Positions 1 through 10,653 of a DNA stretch of 64,000 nt are shown here, piece by piece. This stretch comes from Actinobacteria bacterium OV450 (GTDB lineage: Bacteria > Actinomycetota > Actinomycetes > Streptomycetales > Streptomycetaceae), in the NCBI GenBank assembly GCA_001298555.1, contig LJCW01000372.1, positions 164,852-228,851 of the forward strand. Direction: 5' to 3'. The first letter of the stretch is position 1, and each line of letters begins with the position of its first letter. The position numbers and the translations under genes are program-made. Below the pieces are notes generated by a model. That model did no database searches, was not told where the DNA came from, and was given only the letters and a program-made list of their open reading frames with translations.

Positions 1-437
1 TGGCGGACGCCGACGTCGACGGCCAGCACATCAACACCCTGCTGCTGACCTTCCTGTTCCGCTTCATGCGCCCGCTGGTCGAGGCCGGCCACGTGTACCT
101 GTCGCGCCCGCCGCTCTACAAGATCAAGTGGGGCCGGGACGACTTCGAGTACGCGTACTCGGACCGCGAGCGCGACGCACTGGTGGAGCTCGGCAAGCAG
201 AACGGCAAGCGGATCAAGGAAGACTCGATCCAGCGCTTCAAGGGTCTGGGCGAGATGAACGCCGAGGAACTGCGCGTCACCACCATGGACGTGGACCACC
301 GCGTGCTCGGCCAGGTCACCCTGGACGACGCGGCCCAGGCCGACGACCTGTTCTCGGTGCTGATGGGCGAGGACGTCGAGGCGCGGCGCTCCTTCATCCA
401 GCGCAACGCCAAGGACGTTCGGTTCCTCGACATCTGA
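1..437 (+). CDS. gyrB: DNA gyrase subunit B, C-terminal end (5' truncated by window)
   Basis: This is the last ~145 residues of the ATPase subunit of DNA gyrase; the gene continues to the left of the window. The reading frame runs from base 3. The visible part begins in the TOPRIM metal-binding motif (DADVDG near residues 2-8 of the fragment). It then has the conserved GyrB tail: a QRFKGLGEMN motif followed by the short C-terminal segment ending in RNAKDVRFLDI. It lies 41 bp upstream of gyrA in the same orientation, the classic actinobacterial gyrBA pair. Identification is secure. Confidence 0.98.
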   Translation, partial: ADADVDGQHINTLLLTFLFRFMRPLVEAGHVYLSRPPLYKIKWGRDDFEYAYSDRERDALVELGKQNGKRIKEDSIQRFKGLGEMNAEELRVTTMDVDHRVLGQVTLDDAAQADDLFSVLMGEDVEARRSFIQRNAKDVRFLDI

Positions 438-478
438 GTCGGTCTCCGCTGACCGCCTGAAAGGACTTCTGACCAGCA

Positions 479-3082
<2,604 letters not shown>

Positions 3083-3085
3083 GTC

Positions 3086-3781
3086 GTGAGTGGAGCCACG
3101 GGCGCCGGACCGGCCAAGACTGGGGAGGACGGTGCCCGTGGCCCCGCCGCGGAATCCCAGGGCGGGGGCGCCGAAGCCGGGGACAGGGGGAGGACCGTGA
3201 CGGACACCCGCAAGCCCAAGAAGGAGAAGGCCGCCCCGGCGGCCGCCGCCGCAGCCGCGACCGCGGCGCCGGCCGCCGGCCGCCAGCCGGAGCAGCCGTA
3301 CCACCCGCCGCAGGCCTACACGGCGCCCTCGGGCGCTCCGGGTGTGCCGCGGGCGGCCGGGGACACCGGTGCGCAGCGCAAGCCGCGTACGGGTGCCCGT
3401 ACGACGCCCAGGACGCGCAAGGCGCGGCTGCGGGTGGCCAAGGCCGATCCGTGGTCGGTGATGAAGGTCAGCTTCCTGCTGTCGATCGCGCTGGGCGTGT
3501 GCACCGTCGTGGCGGCGGCCGTGCTGTGGATGGTCATGGACGCCATGGGCGTTTTCTCGACCGTCGGCGGCACCATCAGCGAGGCGACCGGGTCGAACGA
3601 GAGCAACGGCTTCGACCTCCAGTCGTTCCTGTCGCTGCCGCGCGTTCTGATCTTCACGTCGGTCATCGCGGTGATCGACGTGGTGCTGGCGACGGCACTG
3701 GCGACGCTGGGCGCGTTCATCTACAACCTGTCGGCGGGCTTCGTCGGCGGTGTGGAGCTCACGCTCGCCGAGGACGAATGA
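3086..3781 (+). CDS. DUF3566 domain transmembrane protein
   Basis: A 231-residue protein three bases after gyrA, so probably cotranscribed with it. The first ~110 residues are Ala/Pro/Lys-rich low complexity. The C-terminal half has two membrane segments (roughly residues 130-155 and 190-220), the DUF3566 arrangement found right after gyrA in many actinobacteria. The role is unknown; linkage to gyrA is conserved but not explained. The GTG at 3086 has GAGGAG six bases upstream. A GTG at 3197, behind a GGGGGAGG sequence, is a credible alternative start that would remove 37 residues. Confidence 0.85.
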   Translation: MSGATGAGPAKTGEDGARGPAAESQGGGAEAGDRGRTVTDTRKPKKEKAAPAAAAAAATAAPAAGRQPEQPYHPPQAYTAPSGAPGVPRAAGDTGAQRKPRTGARTTPRTRKARLRVAKADPWSVMKVSFLLSIALGVCTVVAAAVLWMVMDAMGVFSTVGGTISEATGSNESNGFDLQSFLSLPRVLIFTSVIAVIDVVLATALATLGAFIYNLSAGFVGGVELTLAEDE

Positions 3782-3821
3782 CCGCTGACTGACCTGCGGG
3801 GACTGCCCGGCGGAACGGATT

Positions 3822-3850
3822 TTGGCGGGACCGTGTCTGTGCGCTAATCT
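3822..3850 (+). promoter_or_regulatory. Probable promoter of the tRNA-Ile gene
   Basis: TTGGCG (3822-3827) and TAATCT (3845-3850) are separated by 17 bp and lie 25 bp upstream of the mature tRNA 5' end. Spacing and position fit a HrdB-type housekeeping promoter. This is inferred from sequence only. Confidence 0.5.
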
Positions 3851-3875
3851 TCAGGAGTCAGCGCGCAGCGCGGAT

Positions 3876-3949
3876 GGGGCTATAGCTCAGTTGGTTAGAG
3901 CGCATCCCTGATAAGGATGAGGCCACAGGTTCAAATCCTGTTAGCCCCA
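3876..3949 (+). tRNA. tRNA-Ile (anticodon GAT)
   Basis: A 74-nt cloverleaf. The acceptor strands GGGGCTA (3876-3882) and TAGCCCC (3942-3948) pair perfectly, and the discriminator base is A3949. The anticodon stem CATCC/GGATG encloses the loop CTGATAA with anticodon GAT at 3910-3912. The T-loop reads GGTTCAAATCC. CCA is not encoded. A strong terminator follows five bases later. Presence just after gyrA is the usual actinobacterial arrangement. Confidence 0.98.
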
Positions 3950-3953
3950 CAGT

Positions 3954-3992
3954 GAAGAAGACCCCCAGGCCATCGGCCTGGGGGTCTTCTTC
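3954..3992 (+). terminator. Terminator after tRNA-Ile
   Basis: Perfect 18-bp inverted repeat (3954-3971 with 3975-3992) around a 3-nt loop, with a GACCCCCAGGCC core. There is only a short T-run, as is usual in Streptomyces. Confidence 0.9.
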
Positions 3993-4094
3993 GTAGGGCC
4001 AGTTGCGGGGTTCCCAGGTCACCGAACGGTATCGGTGCGTGTGTATTGTTGGCCGTCAGAAGTCCCCAACGTCAATGAAAGACGAGGTCGCGCG

Positions 4095-4229
4095 GTGAAG
4101 AAGCTGCTCCTGGTCGCACTGGCCGCCATCGGCGGGCTCCTCGTGTACCGCCAGATCCAGGCGGACCGCGCCGAGCAGGACCTGTGGACGGAGGCAACCG
4201 ACTCCGTGCCTTCTGGTTCCGGTGTGTGA
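4095..4229 (+). CDS. DLW-39 family micropeptide
   Basis: A 44-residue peptide starting at GTG 4095, behind AAAGACGAGG. It has one N-terminal hydrophobic segment (residues 4-18, LLLVALAAIGGLLVY), then a charged stretch containing the family-naming DLW triplet (EQDLWTEATD). Such DLW-39 micropeptides are conserved downstream of gyrA and tRNA-Ile in actinobacteria and have no known function. The longer frame beginning at 4035 lacks a ribosome binding site and is less likely. Confidence 0.85.
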   Translation: MKKLLLVALAAIGGLLVYRQIQADRAEQDLWTEATDSVPSGSGV

Positions 4230-4249
4230 GGCCGAAAGCCGATCTCACG

Positions 4250-4280
4250 AAGCCCCGGTTGCCGCTGCGGCCGGGGCTTT
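4250..4280 (+). terminator. Terminator after the DLW-39 gene
   Basis: AAGCCCCGG (4250-4258) pairs with CCGGGGCTT (4271-4279) around a 12-nt loop and is followed by TTGTG. It sits 20 bp after the DLW-39 stop codon. Confidence 0.8.
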
Positions 4281-4289
4281 GTGCTGTTC

Positions 4290-4347
4290 TGTGACAAAAA
4301 GTTACGTTATGCAAAGATTTGGCTTGCGTTAGCAAAATCGGGGTGGC
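4290..4347 (+). promoter_or_regulatory. AT-rich upstream region with a direct repeat
   Basis: This stretch is far more AT-rich than its surroundings. It holds two similar boxes, CGTTATGCAAAGAT (4305-4318) and CGTTAGCAAAATC (4327-4339), whose starts are 22 bp apart, about two helical turns. It lies directly upstream of the secreted-protein gene at 4351. It is probably a promoter and/or activator binding region; the protein that binds is unknown. Confidence 0.5.
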
Positions 4348-4350
4348 GTG

Positions 4351-5655
4351 ATGGGTCGGGTGCGGACGACGGCTCTGGCGGGGGCGGCGGCCCTGGGGCT
4401 GGCCCTGTGCCCGCCGGGGGCGGCGCAGGCCGCCACGGTGCCGCCGCAGCCCGCGCCGGGGTACCGCGCAGCCGAGGGCGCACAGCGGATCGAGGGCAGG
4501 CCCACCAGCGCGGACGCCCCGCTCGTGGCCCCCGGCCAGGTCTACGCGGACACGATGGGCCCGGGCGAGCGCGTCTACCGGCTGAACCTCGACGACGCCT
4601 CCAGCGTGTACTTCTCCGCCGTGGTCCAGCCCCCGCGCGGTGCGAAGGTCGGGTACTCCGACGGCCTCGAAGTCGAGATCATGAGCCGGGAAGGCGCGCG
4701 CTGCCCGAACAACCCCGGCCGGGCCGGCTTCGGCCGCGACCCGGTCCCGCTCGGTGCGGTCGCCGTCCGGCGGCTTGAGGAGGACGCCGACTGCCAGGGA
4801 GCCGGCGTGTACTTCGCGAAGGTCACCCGCACCGCCGGCAAGGACTCCGACCAGAGCGCGTGGCCGGTGGAACTCCTGCTCCTGCGCGAACCCGCCCTCA
4901 CCGCCGGCAGCGCCCCGACCACCGCGCCCGGGGTCTGGCCCTCCGCCTCGCCGACCCTGCCCGGCACCGAGCCCGTGGACCGCACCGGCGGCACCGGGTT
5001 CAACGACGCCCGCGCGCTGGGCACCGGGGTCTGGCGGGACGGCCTGCGGCCCGGACAGACCCGCTTCTACCGGGTGCCGCTCGACTGGGGACAGCAGCTG
5101 GGGCTGAGCGCGGAGCTCTCCGACGCCAGGATGACAAAGCCGTACGGGTCCGCCTCCGACGGGCTCACCGTCGCGCTGTACAGCCCGTACCGGGGCCTGG
5201 TCGAGGACAAGGACGTCGCGTACGGGGGCAAGCAGGCGGGCCTGACCCTGCCGAAGACGGCGCCGGTGGCGTACGAGAACCGCTTCGCGGACACCGACGC
5301 GGTGCGCGGGGTCCGGCTGGCCGGCTGGTACTACGTCGCCGTCACCCTGGGCGGCAGGGTGGCCGAGTTCACCGAGGACGCGACGCCGGTCCCGCTGACC
5401 CTGCGCATGGAGGTCACCGGCGGCCCGGCCGGGGCGCCCCGGTACGAGGAGAGCCTGGCCGCCGCCGGATTCGGGGTCGGGGCCGACGACAGGGCCGCCG
5501 CCCGGGACGGGCTCACCGCCCCCGAGGCGGCGGAGGCCGCCGGCAGCCGCTCGGTGATGCGGGTCGTGGCGGGCGCGGGCCTCTCCGCCGGGACGGTGCT
5601 GCTGCTCGTACTCGGCGGGTGGCTGCTGCTGGCGCGCCGCGGGCGCACGGCGTAG
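4351..5655 (+). CDS. Secreted protein with duplicated beta-rich domain and C-terminal membrane anchor
   Basis: A 434-residue protein. A Sec signal peptide covers residues 1-27 (ALGLALCPPGAAQA, then cleavage). A single membrane helix near residues 405-425 precedes a short basic tail (ARRGRTA), so the bulk should be extracytoplasmic. Two segments look like copies of one fold: around residue 55 (GPGERVYRLNLDDAS) and around residue 230 (RPGQTRFYRVPLDWG). Each is followed by a SDGL(E/T)V-type strand. The repeat resembles bacterial pre-peptidase (PPC)-like jelly rolls, but this was not tested. The ATG at 4351 has GGGG seven bases upstream; GTG 4348 is an alternative. It converges on the kinase gene at 5718. 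The function is unknown. Confidence 0.75.
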   Translation: MGRVRTTALAGAAALGLALCPPGAAQAATVPPQPAPGYRAAEGAQRIEGRPTSADAPLVAPGQVYADTMGPGERVYRLNLDDASSVYFSAVVQPPRGAKVGYSDGLEVEIMSREGARCPNNPGRAGFGRDPVPLGAVAVRRLEEDADCQGAGVYFAKVTRTAGKDSDQSAWPVELLLLREPALTAGSAPTTAPGVWPSASPTLPGTEPVDRTGGTGFNDARALGTGVWRDGLRPGQTRFYRVPLDWGQQLGLSAELSDARMTKPYGSASDGLTVALYSPYRGLVEDKDVAYGGKQAGLTLPKTAPVAYENRFADTDAVRGVRLAGWYYVAVTLGGRVAEFTEDATPVPLTLRMEVTGGPAGAPRYEESLAAAGFGVGADDRAAARDGLTAPEAAEAAGSRSVMRVVAGAGLSAGTVLLLVLGGWLLLARRGRTA

Positions 5656-5717
5656 CTCCACGGCGTAGCTCCGCTGCGGGCGGGCGGGCGGCGGACGGAT
5701 CAGATCCGGCGGGCGGA

Positions 5718-7046
5718 TCAGATGCGGGTCAGCGCCCAGACGCCGACCGCGAAGCACAGCAGCGCGGCGGTGAGGATCGCGGCCGTGACCTTCGCCGGAG
5801 GCGGGGCGATCCCGCCGGTCCGTACGGGCCGCGCGGACGCCGGTGCCGGTGTGACGGCGGGGGCGGCGGCGGTGGCGGTGCCGGGGGTCCCGGGGCGCTC
5901 CGGCGGCCGGAGGTGGAAGCTCCCGGTCTCCGGGGGACCGAACTCCCCGGCCGGGGGCGGCCCGAACCCCGCCGGGGCCGGCTGCGCGGGGGCCGCGGAC
6001 ACGCCGGGCGCGATGCCGGGCGCGACGGTGGTGGGCGTGACGGGGGTGGGCGTGACGGGGGCCGCGGACACGGCGGGCGCGACGCCGGGCGGCTCGGCCG
6101 GTGCGGCGGACGGCCGGAGCGGGACCCCCGCCGCGGTGGACGCCCCGGGGGTCACCGCGGCCGTGCTCAGCGGCCCCTGGGGCCCGAAACCGGCGGGGAG
6201 CGGCCCCAGTTGGTCGAACACCTCCACCGGATCCTCGTCCGCAGGGGGCGGCCCGAGCAGCTGCACGGCCTCGGCAAGGGCCTTGCGGGCCCCTGTGGCG
6301 GTCCGGAACCGGCTCCCGGGGTCCGGTTGGAGGAGGTTGGCGATGACGTCCCACAGGGGCACCGGGACGCCTTCGGGGGCGCCGGGGGTGCCATGGGCGA
6401 GGAAGTGCTCCACCAGGGCCCGGGAATCGGGCTTGCCGCCCTTGAGGAGGCAGAGGGCGACCAGCCCGACGGCGAAGAGGTCCGCGGGGAAGTCGGGTTC
6501 GGAGCCGAGCAGTTGTTCCGGGGCGAGGTAGCCGGGAGTGCCCACGACGTAGTCGGTCTCGGTCAGGCGCGGCTCGCCCTTGCGCATCGAGATGCCGAAG
6601 TCGGACAGCCGCAGGTGCGGCCGTCCGCTTCCGGTGGCCTCCATCAGGATGTTGGCCGGTTTGACGTCGCGGTGGACGACGCCCTCCGCGTGGACGGCGG
6701 CCAGCCCCGACAGGAGCTGGTCGAGCAGCGTGCACACGAAAGCGGGCGGCAGCGGGCCGTAGTCCCCGATCACGTGGGCGAGCGAACCGCCGGCGACGAG
6801 GTCCATCGTGAACAGGACCTTGTCGTCGTCCGCCGCCCAGCTGGCCGGGGCCAGCACGTGCGGGTGGTCGATGCGCAGGGCCTGCTCGCGGACGAACCGG
6901 AGCAGGGTGTGGGCGTCGCTCTGCCGCAGGACCTTGGCGGCGACGTACCGGCGGCGCCGGTGGTCCCAGGCCCGCCACACGGCACCCGCGCCCCCGCGCC
7001 CGATCGGATCGATCAGCTCGTACCGGCCGGCGAAGACCTCACCCAT
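5718..7046 (-). CDS. Membrane-anchored Ser/Thr protein kinase
   Basis: A 442-residue Hanks-type kinase. The catalytic domain is at residues 8-265: glycine loop IGRGGAGAVW, catalytic lysine K38 (VAAKVL), catalytic loop HRDVKPAN with D127, DFG motif (SDFGIS), and an activation segment ending GTPGYLAPEQ. A Pro/Ala-rich linker of about 150 residues leads to one C-terminal membrane helix with only a few residues beyond it (LTRI). It therefore lacks PASTA repeats or any sizeable extracytoplasmic sensor, unlike pknB. The upstream helix-turn-helix gene (7094-7642) ends 47 bp before the start, suggesting cotranscription. Confidence 0.92.
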   Translation of the reverse strand: MGEVFAGRYELIDPIGRGGAGAVWRAWDHRRRRYVAAKVLRQSDAHTLLRFVREQALRIDHPHVLAPASWAADDDKVLFTMDLVAGGSLAHVIGDYGPLPPAFVCTLLDQLLSGLAAVHAEGVVHRDVKPANILMEATGSGRPHLRLSDFGISMRKGEPRLTETDYVVGTPGYLAPEQLLGSEPDFPADLFAVGLVALCLLKGGKPDSRALVEHFLAHGTPGAPEGVPVPLWDVIANLLQPDPGSRFRTATGARKALAEAVQLLGPPPADEDPVEVFDQLGPLPAGFGPQGPLSTAAVTPGASTAAGVPLRPSAAPAEPPGVAPAVSAAPVTPTPVTPTTVAPGIAPGVSAAPAQPAPAGFGPPPAGEFGPPETGSFHLRPPERPGTPGTATAAAPAVTPAPASARPVRTGGIAPPPAKVTAAILTAALLCFAVGVWALTRI

Positions 7047-7093
7047 CGCTGCGCCCGTCCCCCGTCCCCCGCCGTGTGCGTGCGTCCGTGGTG

Positions 7094-7642
7094 TCAGTTC
7101 TGGTGGGACTCGTAGTGGGCGACCGCTTCGGCGGTCCGGCCCGCGCCGTAGACCCGGAGGAACTCCGCGAGTTCGGGATGGCTGGGGGCGAGGGAGTCGG
7201 CCGCGTCGATGATGTCGCCGGCCGCCGAGACCGAGCGCAGCAGCGACTGGATCTCGCGGACGACGCGCTTGACGGTGGGCGCGCCCGAACTGGGCGTGCT
7301 CTGGCCGCTGTTGCTGAGGACGGAGCCTCCCTGGGTCTTCTTGATCTCGTCCATCCGGTCAGTGGCCTCGGCCGCGCTGACGCTGCCGTCCGCCACCTGG
7401 CCCGCGAGGTCCTGGAGGGCCTGCACGCGCTGCACCACGGCCGGGTTCCCGATCTTGGCCCGCTGGCCGCTCATCAGCTGGGAGAGCATGGGCGCCGACA
7501 GCCCGAGGACCGCAGCGAGGCGGGCCTGGTTCAAGCCGAGGTCATCTATGAGCCGGCGGAAGAGAGCGCCGAGCGGCTCCCCGTACCAACTGCGCTGAAG
7601 CTCTCTGGCTCTGGCCGTGGCCTCTTGCTGAACAGCGTCCAC
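7094..7642 (-). CDS. Helix-turn-helix DNA-binding protein (XRE-like)
   Basis: A 182-residue predicted cytoplasmic DNA-binding protein. The helix-turn-helix near residues 30-60 reads LGLNQARLAAVLGLSAP, followed by the recognition helix MLSQLMSGQRAKIG. A helical C-terminal region includes AEAVAHYESHQN. The start is GTG 7642 because GGGGAG (7651-7656) lies eight bases upstream; the frame stays open further upstream but with implausible composition. It lies upstream of the kinase gene on the same strand, so it could be a substrate of that kinase (inference). Confidence 0.85.
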   Translation of the reverse strand: MDAVQQEATARARELQRSWYGEPLGALFRRLIDDLGLNQARLAAVLGLSAPMLSQLMSGQRAKIGNPAVVQRVQALQDLAGQVADGSVSAAEATDRMDEIKKTQGGSVLSNSGQSTPSSGAPTVKRVVREIQSLLRSVSAAGDIIDAADSLAPSHPELAEFLRVYGAGRTAEAVAHYESHQN

Positions 7643-7803
7643 TCTTACTACTCCCCTTCGCTGGTGCGAACCTCGCGAGCATCTTACGGAGAGTGGTCGC
7701 ACGGCGGGAGTCCCCATCATTTTGCGAGATGCGGGGGAACACCCGGTACTCTGTTCTGCGGAACGGCCTCACCTTCACGGGAGTCGGTCGCGTCCGTCTT
7801 TTC

Positions 7804-7876
7804 GGGGCTTTAGCTCAGTTGGTAGAGCGCTGCCTTTGCAAGGCAGATGTCAGGAGTTCGAATCTCCTAAGCTCCA
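7804..7876 (+). tRNA. tRNA-Ala (anticodon TGC)
   Basis: A 73-nt cloverleaf. Acceptor GGGGCTT (7804-7810) pairs with AAGCTCC (7869-7875), including one G-T wobble; the discriminator is A7876. Anticodon stem CTGCC/GGCAG encloses loop TTTGCAA with anticodon TGC at 7837-7839. CCA is not encoded. Confidence 0.98.
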
Positions 7877-7882
7877 CAGCAC

Positions 7883-7926
7883 AAGAGGCCCTCTGACCAG
7901 CGAAAACGCAGGTCGGGGGGCCTCTT
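7883..7926 (+). terminator. Terminator after tRNA-Ala
   Basis: A 16-bp inverted repeat (7883-7898 with 7911-7926, two G-T wobbles) and a 12-nt loop. Placed between tRNA-Ala and the convergent acetyltransferase gene, it may serve both strands. Confidence 0.8.
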
Positions 7927-7947
7927 CTCGTTGCTGCCGGGGCGGGG

Positions 7948-8472
7948 CTAGAGGTCGATCCAGTAGCGGCGCTTGGGTCCTACGAGGGTGTCGCGGACGT
8001 CTTCGAGGACGCCGCCGCCGCGCTCGATCGTGCGCACCGAGGCCGTGTTGCCCGGGTCGCACGTCAGGAGGACCCGGTCCATCCCCAGCAGCCGGGCCTC
8101 GTGCAGGACCTGTCCGAGGGCCCAGCCGGCCAGGCCGCGCCGGCGGGCCGAGGGGCGGACGCCGTAGCCGATGTGGCCGCCGGCGTCGAGGAGGAACCCG
8201 TTGAGGTAGTGGCGCAGGTCGATGGCGCCCAGATAGGTGTCGCCCTCGGCGATCCACCAGTACGTTGCGTGGACGCGGCCCTGCTCGACCGGCCGCGTGC
8301 GGTCGCCGTACCCGCGCAGCCGCTCCGTCCAGGCGGCGAACCCGGCGGGGCTGTCCACGTCGTCGTCCGAGCCGAGGCCGGCCCCGTCCATGTGGGCGTC
8401 GGGGCCCCATTCCGCGCGTGCGGCGAGCCAGGAGGCGTGCAGGCGGGGGGAGGGGAACACGAGCTCGGGCAT
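7948..8472 (-). CDS. GNAT-family N-acetyltransferase
   Basis: A 174-residue single-domain acetyltransferase. The acetyl-CoA binding signature is at residues 105-125 (GYGVRPSARRRGLAGWAL, the R-x-x-G-x-A motif). It is preceded by a beta-strand pair (YLGAIDLRHYLN, HIGYG) and followed by CDPGNTASVRTIER, a typical GNAT motif B. The substrate cannot be told from sequence; the N-terminal layout resembles ribosomal-protein or small-molecule acetyltransferases. The ATG at 8472 begins MPELVFPSPRLH; longer upstream translations are low-complexity shadow. Confidence 0.88.
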   Translation of the reverse strand: MPELVFPSPRLHASWLAARAEWGPDAHMDGAGLGSDDDVDSPAGFAAWTERLRGYGDRTRPVEQGRVHATYWWIAEGDTYLGAIDLRHYLNGFLLDAGGHIGYGVRPSARRRGLAGWALGQVLHEARLLGMDRVLLTCDPGNTASVRTIERGGGVLEDVRDTLVGPKRRYWIDL

Positions 8473-8598
8473 CCGAGGACAGTAACAGCAGGACGTCCCC
8501 CGGTTGGCCCCGTCACGGGGGCCGGGCGGCCCGGGCTGTCCGACAGTGGGGGAAGGCACCGAGCCGGGGGGCGAGACCACGCCGGAGGCGTACAGACC

Positions 8599-9072
8599 AT
8601 GGGACTCTTCGACTTCCTCAAGTCCGACAAGAAGAAGCACGAGGCCGAGCAGAAGGCGGCGGCTACCGCGTCCGCCGACTATGCGGCCAAGTACACCGAC
8701 GCCGTCGCGGCCACCCGGGCCGCCGCCGAGCGGATGGCCGCCGCGGCTCCGCCGAAGCCCACGACCCCCCCGAGGGCGGCCGCCGCGCCCCCGGCCCCGT
8801 CGAGGCCCGGCGCGGCCGCCCATCCGCAGCACACGCCCACCCCCATGTCCGCCGCACACAAGGCGGTTCCCGCGGCTCCGGCGCCCCCGTCGGCGCCGGC
8901 CGCCCCGAAGCGCACGTACACCGTGCGGTCGGGGGACTCGCTCTCCGCCATCGCCCGCCGGGAGCTGGGCAACGAGGCGCGCTGGCGTGAGCTCTACGCC
9001 ATGAACAGGGGGGTCATCGGCTCCAATCCCGACCTCATCCACCCCGGCCAGGTGCTCACGCTCCCGCACTAG
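8599..9072 (+). CDS. LysM peptidoglycan-binding domain protein
   Basis: A 157-residue protein whose last ~50 residues form one LysM module (YTVRSGDSLSAIARRELG through IHPGQVLTLP), which binds N-acetylglucosamine polymers. The first 50 residues are charged and helical (MGLFDFLKSDKKKHEAEQ), followed by an Ala/Pro linker. No signal peptide is visible. Export is therefore unclear, and the protein may be intracellular or use another route. The ATG at 8599 has GGAGG ten bases upstream. Confidence 0.88.
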   Translation: MGLFDFLKSDKKKHEAEQKAAATASADYAAKYTDAVAATRAAAERMAAAAPPKPTTPPRAAAAPPAPSRPGAAAHPQHTPTPMSAAHKAVPAAPAPPSAPAAPKRTYTVRSGDSLSAIARRELGNEARWRELYAMNRGVIGSNPDLIHPGQVLTLPH

Positions 9073-9089
9073 GGTGCCGGGTGGCCGGA

Positions 9090-9132
9090 CGGGCGGAGGG
9101 CCCGGATCCAGTGGATCCGGGCCCTCCGCCCG
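9090..9132. terminator. Bidirectional terminator between convergent genes
   Basis: Perfect 20-bp inverted repeat (9090-9109 with 9113-9132) around the loop AGT, midway between the LysM gene (+) and the DUF5324 gene (-). Confidence 0.9.
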
Positions 9133-9148
9133 CGTCGTGCCCGGCAGG

Positions 9149-9841
9149 TCAGGGCTGCTCCTCGTCCGACGGACCGGAGGAGGACTCGCGCTCCTTCGCC
9201 GCCAGCTCGTCGTCGAAGCTGGCGGGCTGGCCTTCCCGCGACAGCTCCGTGGCGGCCGGCGGCTCGACGAGCCAGTCCGGGTTGGACTGCTGGTCCCACC
9301 ACCGCCATGCCGCGTACGCGCCGACGGCCAGTACGCCGATCACGGCGACGACCTTGAACGCCCGCCCGCAGCGCGCCTGCCGCTCGTGGCGCCTCACCAG
9401 ACGCTGCACTTCCTTGGCCGTCACCTGGCCGCGCAGCGCCGCCAGGGCCGCCGTCGACCGGGACGCGGCCTCCTCGGCCACCGGCTGGGCCACCGCCAGC
9501 GCGCTCTCCAGCCTCGGCTGCGTGTAGTCGGCCGCCTGCCGCGCCGCCCGGCGGGTGTGCTCCACCGCCATCGTCGCCGCCCGGTCCACGTTCGGGGGCA
9601 CGTGCGCGCGCGCCGCCCTCATCCGCGGGTGCACGTGGCAGTCGTACGCCGTGCGGGCATGTCGTGCCGCCTCCGCGGTCGCGTACGACACCTTCGGCGC
9701 CAGCCGCTCGTTCGCCTCGGTCGCATAGTGCACAGCGGCTTCCCTGGCGGTTGCTGCGTACGGCGCCACCGCTTCCGCTGCGTGCTTCACCGTGTCCCTG
9801 GCGCTCTCGGCGGCCAGGTGCACGCTGTCCTTGCGGGTCAC
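9149..9841 (-). CDS. DUF5324 family protein
   Basis: A 230-residue protein matching the Streptomyces DUF5324 family. It has a long amphipathic, Ala/His/Arg-rich helical N-terminal region (residues 1-160, e.g. SARDTVKHAAEAVAPYAA), one membrane helix near residues 165-185 (FKVVAVIGVLAVGAYAAW), and an acidic C-terminal tail. The function is unknown. The GTG at 9841 was chosen because GAGGAGGA lies just upstream; an extra eight codons would be possible from 9865. It is divergent from the cyclophilin gene with a 175-bp shared regulatory region. Confidence 0.82.
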   Translation of the reverse strand: MTRKDSVHLAAESARDTVKHAAEAVAPYAATAREAAVHYATEANERLAPKVSYATAEAARHARTAYDCHVHPRMRAARAHVPPNVDRAATMAVEHTRRAARQAADYTQPRLESALAVAQPVAEEAASRSTAALAALRGQVTAKEVQRLVRRHERQARCGRAFKVVAVIGVLAVGAYAAWRWWDQQSNPDWLVEPPAATELSREGQPASFDDELAAKERESSSGPSDEEQP

Positions 9842-10016
9842 AGGATCCTCCTCCTCGGTGGCGGACACAGTTCACCTTTCCACCCTTTGTCGGATCATGC
9901 CTGCCATACCGTCGAGCGGCATGCGCGACAGGGCATACGGGTGGAGGATTTCCGTCCCGTGCGGCCCTCCGTGGGAGGATCTGGAACCGACAGTGATGAC
10001 TATGGAAGGCAGATCC

Positions 10017-10544
10017 GTGGCCGAGAAGCTCTACGCCACCCTGAAGACCAATCACGGCGACATCGAGATCGAGCTGCTGGAGAACTTCGCGCCGAAGACG
10101 GTCCGCAATTTCGTGGAGCTGGCCACCGGCGCCCGCGAGTGGACCCGTCCCACGGACGGCCAGAAGACCACCGATCCGCTGTACGACGGCACCGTCTTCC
10201 ACCGCGTCATCAGCGGCTTCATGATCCAGGGCGGCGACCCGCTCGGCAACGGCACCGGCGGCCCGGGCTACCAGTTCGCCGACGAGTTCCACCCCGACCT
10301 GGCCTTCACCAAGCCGTACCTGCTCGCCATGGCCAACGCCGGCCCGGGCACCAACGGATCGCAGTTCTTCATCACCGTGGCCCCCACCGCGTGGCTGACC
10401 CGCAAGCACACCATCTTCGGCGAGGTCACCGGCAAGGCCAGCCAGAAGGTCGTGGACGACATCGCCGGCATGCCCACGAACCCGCGCACCGAGCGCCCCC
10501 TCGACGACGTGATCATCCGGTCCGTCGTCATCGAGAGGCGCTGA
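10017..10544 (+). CDS. Cyclophilin-type peptidyl-prolyl cis-trans isomerase
   Basis: A 175-residue cytoplasmic cyclophilin with no signal peptide. Family hallmarks are FHRVISGFMIQGGDP (catalytic Arg and neighbours), AMANAGPGTNGSQFFIT and HTIFGEV. It catalyses proline isomerisation during protein folding. The GTG at 10017 has GGAAGG seven bases upstream, which excludes the longer in-frame start at 9792. Its place between gyrA and crgA matches the ppiA position of mycobacteria. Confidence 0.95.
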   Translation: MAEKLYATLKTNHGDIEIELLENFAPKTVRNFVELATGAREWTRPTDGQKTTDPLYDGTVFHRVISGFMIQGGDPLGNGTGGPGYQFADEFHPDLAFTKPYLLAMANAGPGTNGSQFFITVAPTAWLTRKHTIFGEVTGKASQKVVDDIAGMPTNPRTERPLDDVIIRSVVIERR

Positions 10545-10610
10545 CCCCGGGAACCTTTCCTCCCCGCCCGTCCGTCCTGCATGCGTACGAACCGACGGGG
10601 CACACCGGAC

Positions 10611-10637
10611 CGGCGGGGCGCAGGCCGTGCCCCGCCG
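10611..10637 (+). terminator. Hairpin between cyclophilin and rhomboid genes
   Basis: CGGCGGGGC (10611-10619) pairs with GCCCCGCCG (10629-10637) around a 9-nt loop. It could be a terminator or attenuator before the rhomboid gene; there is no T-run. Confidence 0.5.
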
Positions 10638-10653
10638 CTGATCGAGGGGACCG

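Noticed and set aside
4021..4036. ACCGAACGGTATCGGT resembling the PaaR operator
   Set aside because: Half-sites are two bases further apart than in the three paa/bkd sites and the neighbouring genes are unrelated.
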